The translations under genes and the position numbers were made by a program. From positions 1 to 6,596 of the forward strand of contig CAUASQ010000092.1 in the NCBI GenBank assembly GCA_958431945.1: a DNA stretch of 6,596 bases, in the 5' to 3' direction. This DNA comes from an uncultured Collinsella sp. (GTDB taxonomy: Bacteria; Actinomycetota; Coriobacteriia; Coriobacteriales; Coriobacteriaceae). Each line of letters opens with the position of its first letter. Within the stretch, counting starts at the first letter, position 1. Below, in pieces: positions 5,339 to 6,596 of this stretch. The notes beneath the pieces were generated by a model. It was given only the letters and a program-made list of their open reading frames with translations, was not told where the DNA came from and ran no database searches.

Positions 5339-5403
5339 TTAGCGGTGCCCTATTCCGAACACAGCGGTCTTCCAGGACCCGGCAGCGGCCACCGCTGACC
5401 CAT
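5339..5403 (-). other. Structured 3' untranslated region of pheT
   Basis: The 97 coding-free bases between the pheT stop and its terminator contain dense self-complementarity. AGCGGTG (5341-5347) can pair with CACCGCT (5390-5396), GGTCT (5366-5370) with GGACC (5375-5379), and CAGCGG with CCGCTG (5383-5388 with 5392-5397). The first and third pairings exclude one another. None has a T-tract. This may be a processing or stability structure; no known RNA family is recognised. Confidence 0.35.
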
Positions 5404-5418
5404 ACCCCCGTGCAGGTC

Positions 5419-6596
5419 CTAGCCGCGGACCTCGCCGTTTACGCCCTTGCACACCTTGGTGACGATCTTCTGGTGCGCCTTCTCGACCTCTTCGCTGGTG
5501 AGCGTGTGGTCGTCGGAGCGATACGTAAGCGCAAAGGCCATGGACTTCTTGCCCTTGCCGATGCGGACCGGATCGCGGTAGACGTCGAACAGGCGCACGC
5601 CCTCGAGCAGCTTGCCGCCGGCGCTGGTAATGCGGCGCTCAAGATCCTCACAGGTCACGGAGTTGTCGACCACAATGGCAAGGTCATGCTCAACAGCCGG
5701 GTACTGCGAGAACTCGCGATAGTTCTCCTGGTTGCGGGCGCCCTTGATCAGCTTGTCCAAGTCGAGCTCAAAGGCAACGACGACCTCATCGATGCCCATC
5801 GCCTCGCGTGCCTCGGGGTGAATCTCGCCGACCCAGCCCAGCACGGTACCGCCCGAGAGGACCTCGGCCGCACGACCCGGCTGTAAGAAAGCGTAGCCCT
5901 CGCCCTCGACGGGACGGAAGCGAACCTTCTCGATGCGCAGCTGGGCGAGCAGCTCCTCGACAATGCCCTTGCCAAAGAAGAAGCGCAGCTTACGGTACTT
6001 CATGTTCCAGGACTGCTCGCTCCACTGGCCCGAGAGCACACCCGCCACGGACTTGGTCTCCTTGGGCAGGCTGGCGTTCTCGCGACCGTGGAACAGGCTG
6101 CCGACCTCGTACAGGTGCACGTTGGGCGTACCGTGCGCCTCGTTGTAGGCCACGGACTGCAGCAGGCCCGGCAGCAGCGAGCGGCGCATCTCGGTCTGCT
6201 CGGCCACCAGCGGGTTCATGAGCACCACGGGGCAGCCGCGGCCTTCGGTGGACATGCCAATCTTCTCCAGGTCGCCCGGGGCGGCAAAGCCAAAGGTCGT
6301 GGTCTCGTTGAGGCCGCAGGCGCGCAGGATCTCGCCGACCTTGCGGGTGAGCTTCTGCTCGCGGGTCAGGCCGCCGATGTGGTTCTTGGCAGCCGGGATG
6401 GTCGCCGTGACGCGGCCCATGCCCCATAGGCGCAGGACCTCCTCGATCAGGTCAATCTCGCGCGGCAGGTCGGGGCGGAAGCTCGGCGGGGTAACCATAA
6501 AGTCCTCGCCGTCGCGCTCGACGGTGCAGCCCAGACGGGTAAGCGAACGCTCGATAAAGTCGGGCTCGATGTCGGCACCGCAGATGGCATGCACGC
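5419..6596 (-). CDS. pheT: Phenylalanine-tRNA ligase beta subunit, C-terminal part (partial)
   Basis: This is the beta subunit of the alpha2-beta2 enzyme that charges tRNA-Phe with phenylalanine in the cytoplasm. About 392 C-terminal residues are present of a protein usually near 800; the frame runs off the window edge, so its start is not here. In order: a B5 domain (roughly the first 60 visible residues, with TPPSFRPDLPREIDLIEEV), the catalytic-like core module (REQKLTRKVGEILRACGLNE, then NPLVAEQTEMRRSLLPGLLQ and VHLYEVGSLF), and a C-terminal FDX-ACB anticodon-binding domain beginning at FSQYPAVEHDLAIVVD and running to the end. No frameshift or internal stop is seen. pheS would be expected upstream, beyond 6596. 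Transcription ends at the 5276-5312 hairpin. Confidence 0.97.
   Translation of the reverse strand, partial: VHAICGADIEPDFIERSLTRLGCTVERDGEDFMVTPPSFRPDLPREIDLIEEVLRLWGMGRVTATIPAAKNHIGGLTREQKLTRKVGEILRACGLNETTTFGFAAPGDLEKIGMSTEGRGCPVVLMNPLVAEQTEMRRSLLPGLLQSVAYNEAHGTPNVHLYEVGSLFHGRENASLPKETKSVAGVLSGQWSEQSWNMKYRKLRFFFGKGIVEELLAQLRIEKVRFRPVEGEGYAFLQPGRAAEVLSGGTVLGWVGEIHPEAREAMGIDEVVVAFELDLDKLIKGARNQENYREFSQYPAVEHDLAIVVDNSVTCEDLERRITSAGGKLLEGVRLFDVYRDPVRIGKGKKSMAFALTYRSDDHTLTSEEVEKAHQKIVTKVCKGVNGEVRG

Noticed and set aside
5350..5365. Possible 5S rRNA fragment (ATTCCGAACACAG, as in helix III/loop C of many 5S RNAs)
   Set aside because: Only about 13 bases agree. The flanks do not give the remaining 5S helices, so chance is more likely; a covariance-model search of 5313-5418 would settle it.
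5339..5403. Possible bacterial SRP RNA (AGCGGTGCCCT and GGTCCTGGAAG-like stretches)
   Set aside because: The conserved GGAAGGAAGCAGC-type tetraloop domain is absent and the two resemblances lie on opposite strands.

Overview
The window looks like chromosomal DNA of a high-GC, Gram-positive gut anaerobe, most likely Coriobacteriia and probably Collinsella or a close relative. This is an inference from GC-rich codon use, the protein flavour, and an AbiEi-like/nuclease-fold protein of a type I associate with that group. There is no rRNA or other direct taxonomic marker.

Layout, left to right. (1) Positions 1-103 hold the probable last codons of a plus-strand gene and its very strong intrinsic terminator. 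(2) Positions 104-459 are a gene-free stretch with a LacI-type palindrome (243-260) and a REPIN/MITE-like inverted-repeat element (281-408). (3) Positions 460-1533 (+) encode a two-part accessory protein with an AbiEi-like N-terminal half and a PD-(D/E)XK (DUF559-like) C-terminal half. (4) Positions 1530-2378 (-) encode a cytoplasmic zinc-dependent phospholipase C-like protein. Its stop codon overlaps the convergent stop of the preceding gene by 4 bp. (5) Positions 2458-5172 (-) are a compact three-gene ECF-type metal-uptake operon, transcribed as substrate-binding CbiM/NikM with a fused N-like tail, then transmembrane CbiQ/NikQ, then ATPase CbiO/NikO. (6) Positions 5173-5418 hold the operon's promoter and operator and the terminator of the next gene. 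(7) Positions 5419-6596 (-) are the C-terminal half of pheT, cut by the window edge.

The most informative regulatory signal is GTGTTAC-N14-GTAACAC at 5230-5257, just downstream of a good promoter (TTGTTG-N17-TATGAT) for the transporter operon. It matches the NikR operator form I recall for some non-enteric bacteria, which argues for nickel rather than cobalt as substrate. The promoter is interlocked with the pheT terminator: its -35 box lies in the hairpin loop and its -10 box just past the T-tract.

No wholly new system can be proved from this window. The best candidates for novelty are the AbiEi-like/nuclease chimera, whose GC content changes near its domain boundary, and the long inverted-repeat element directly upstream of it.
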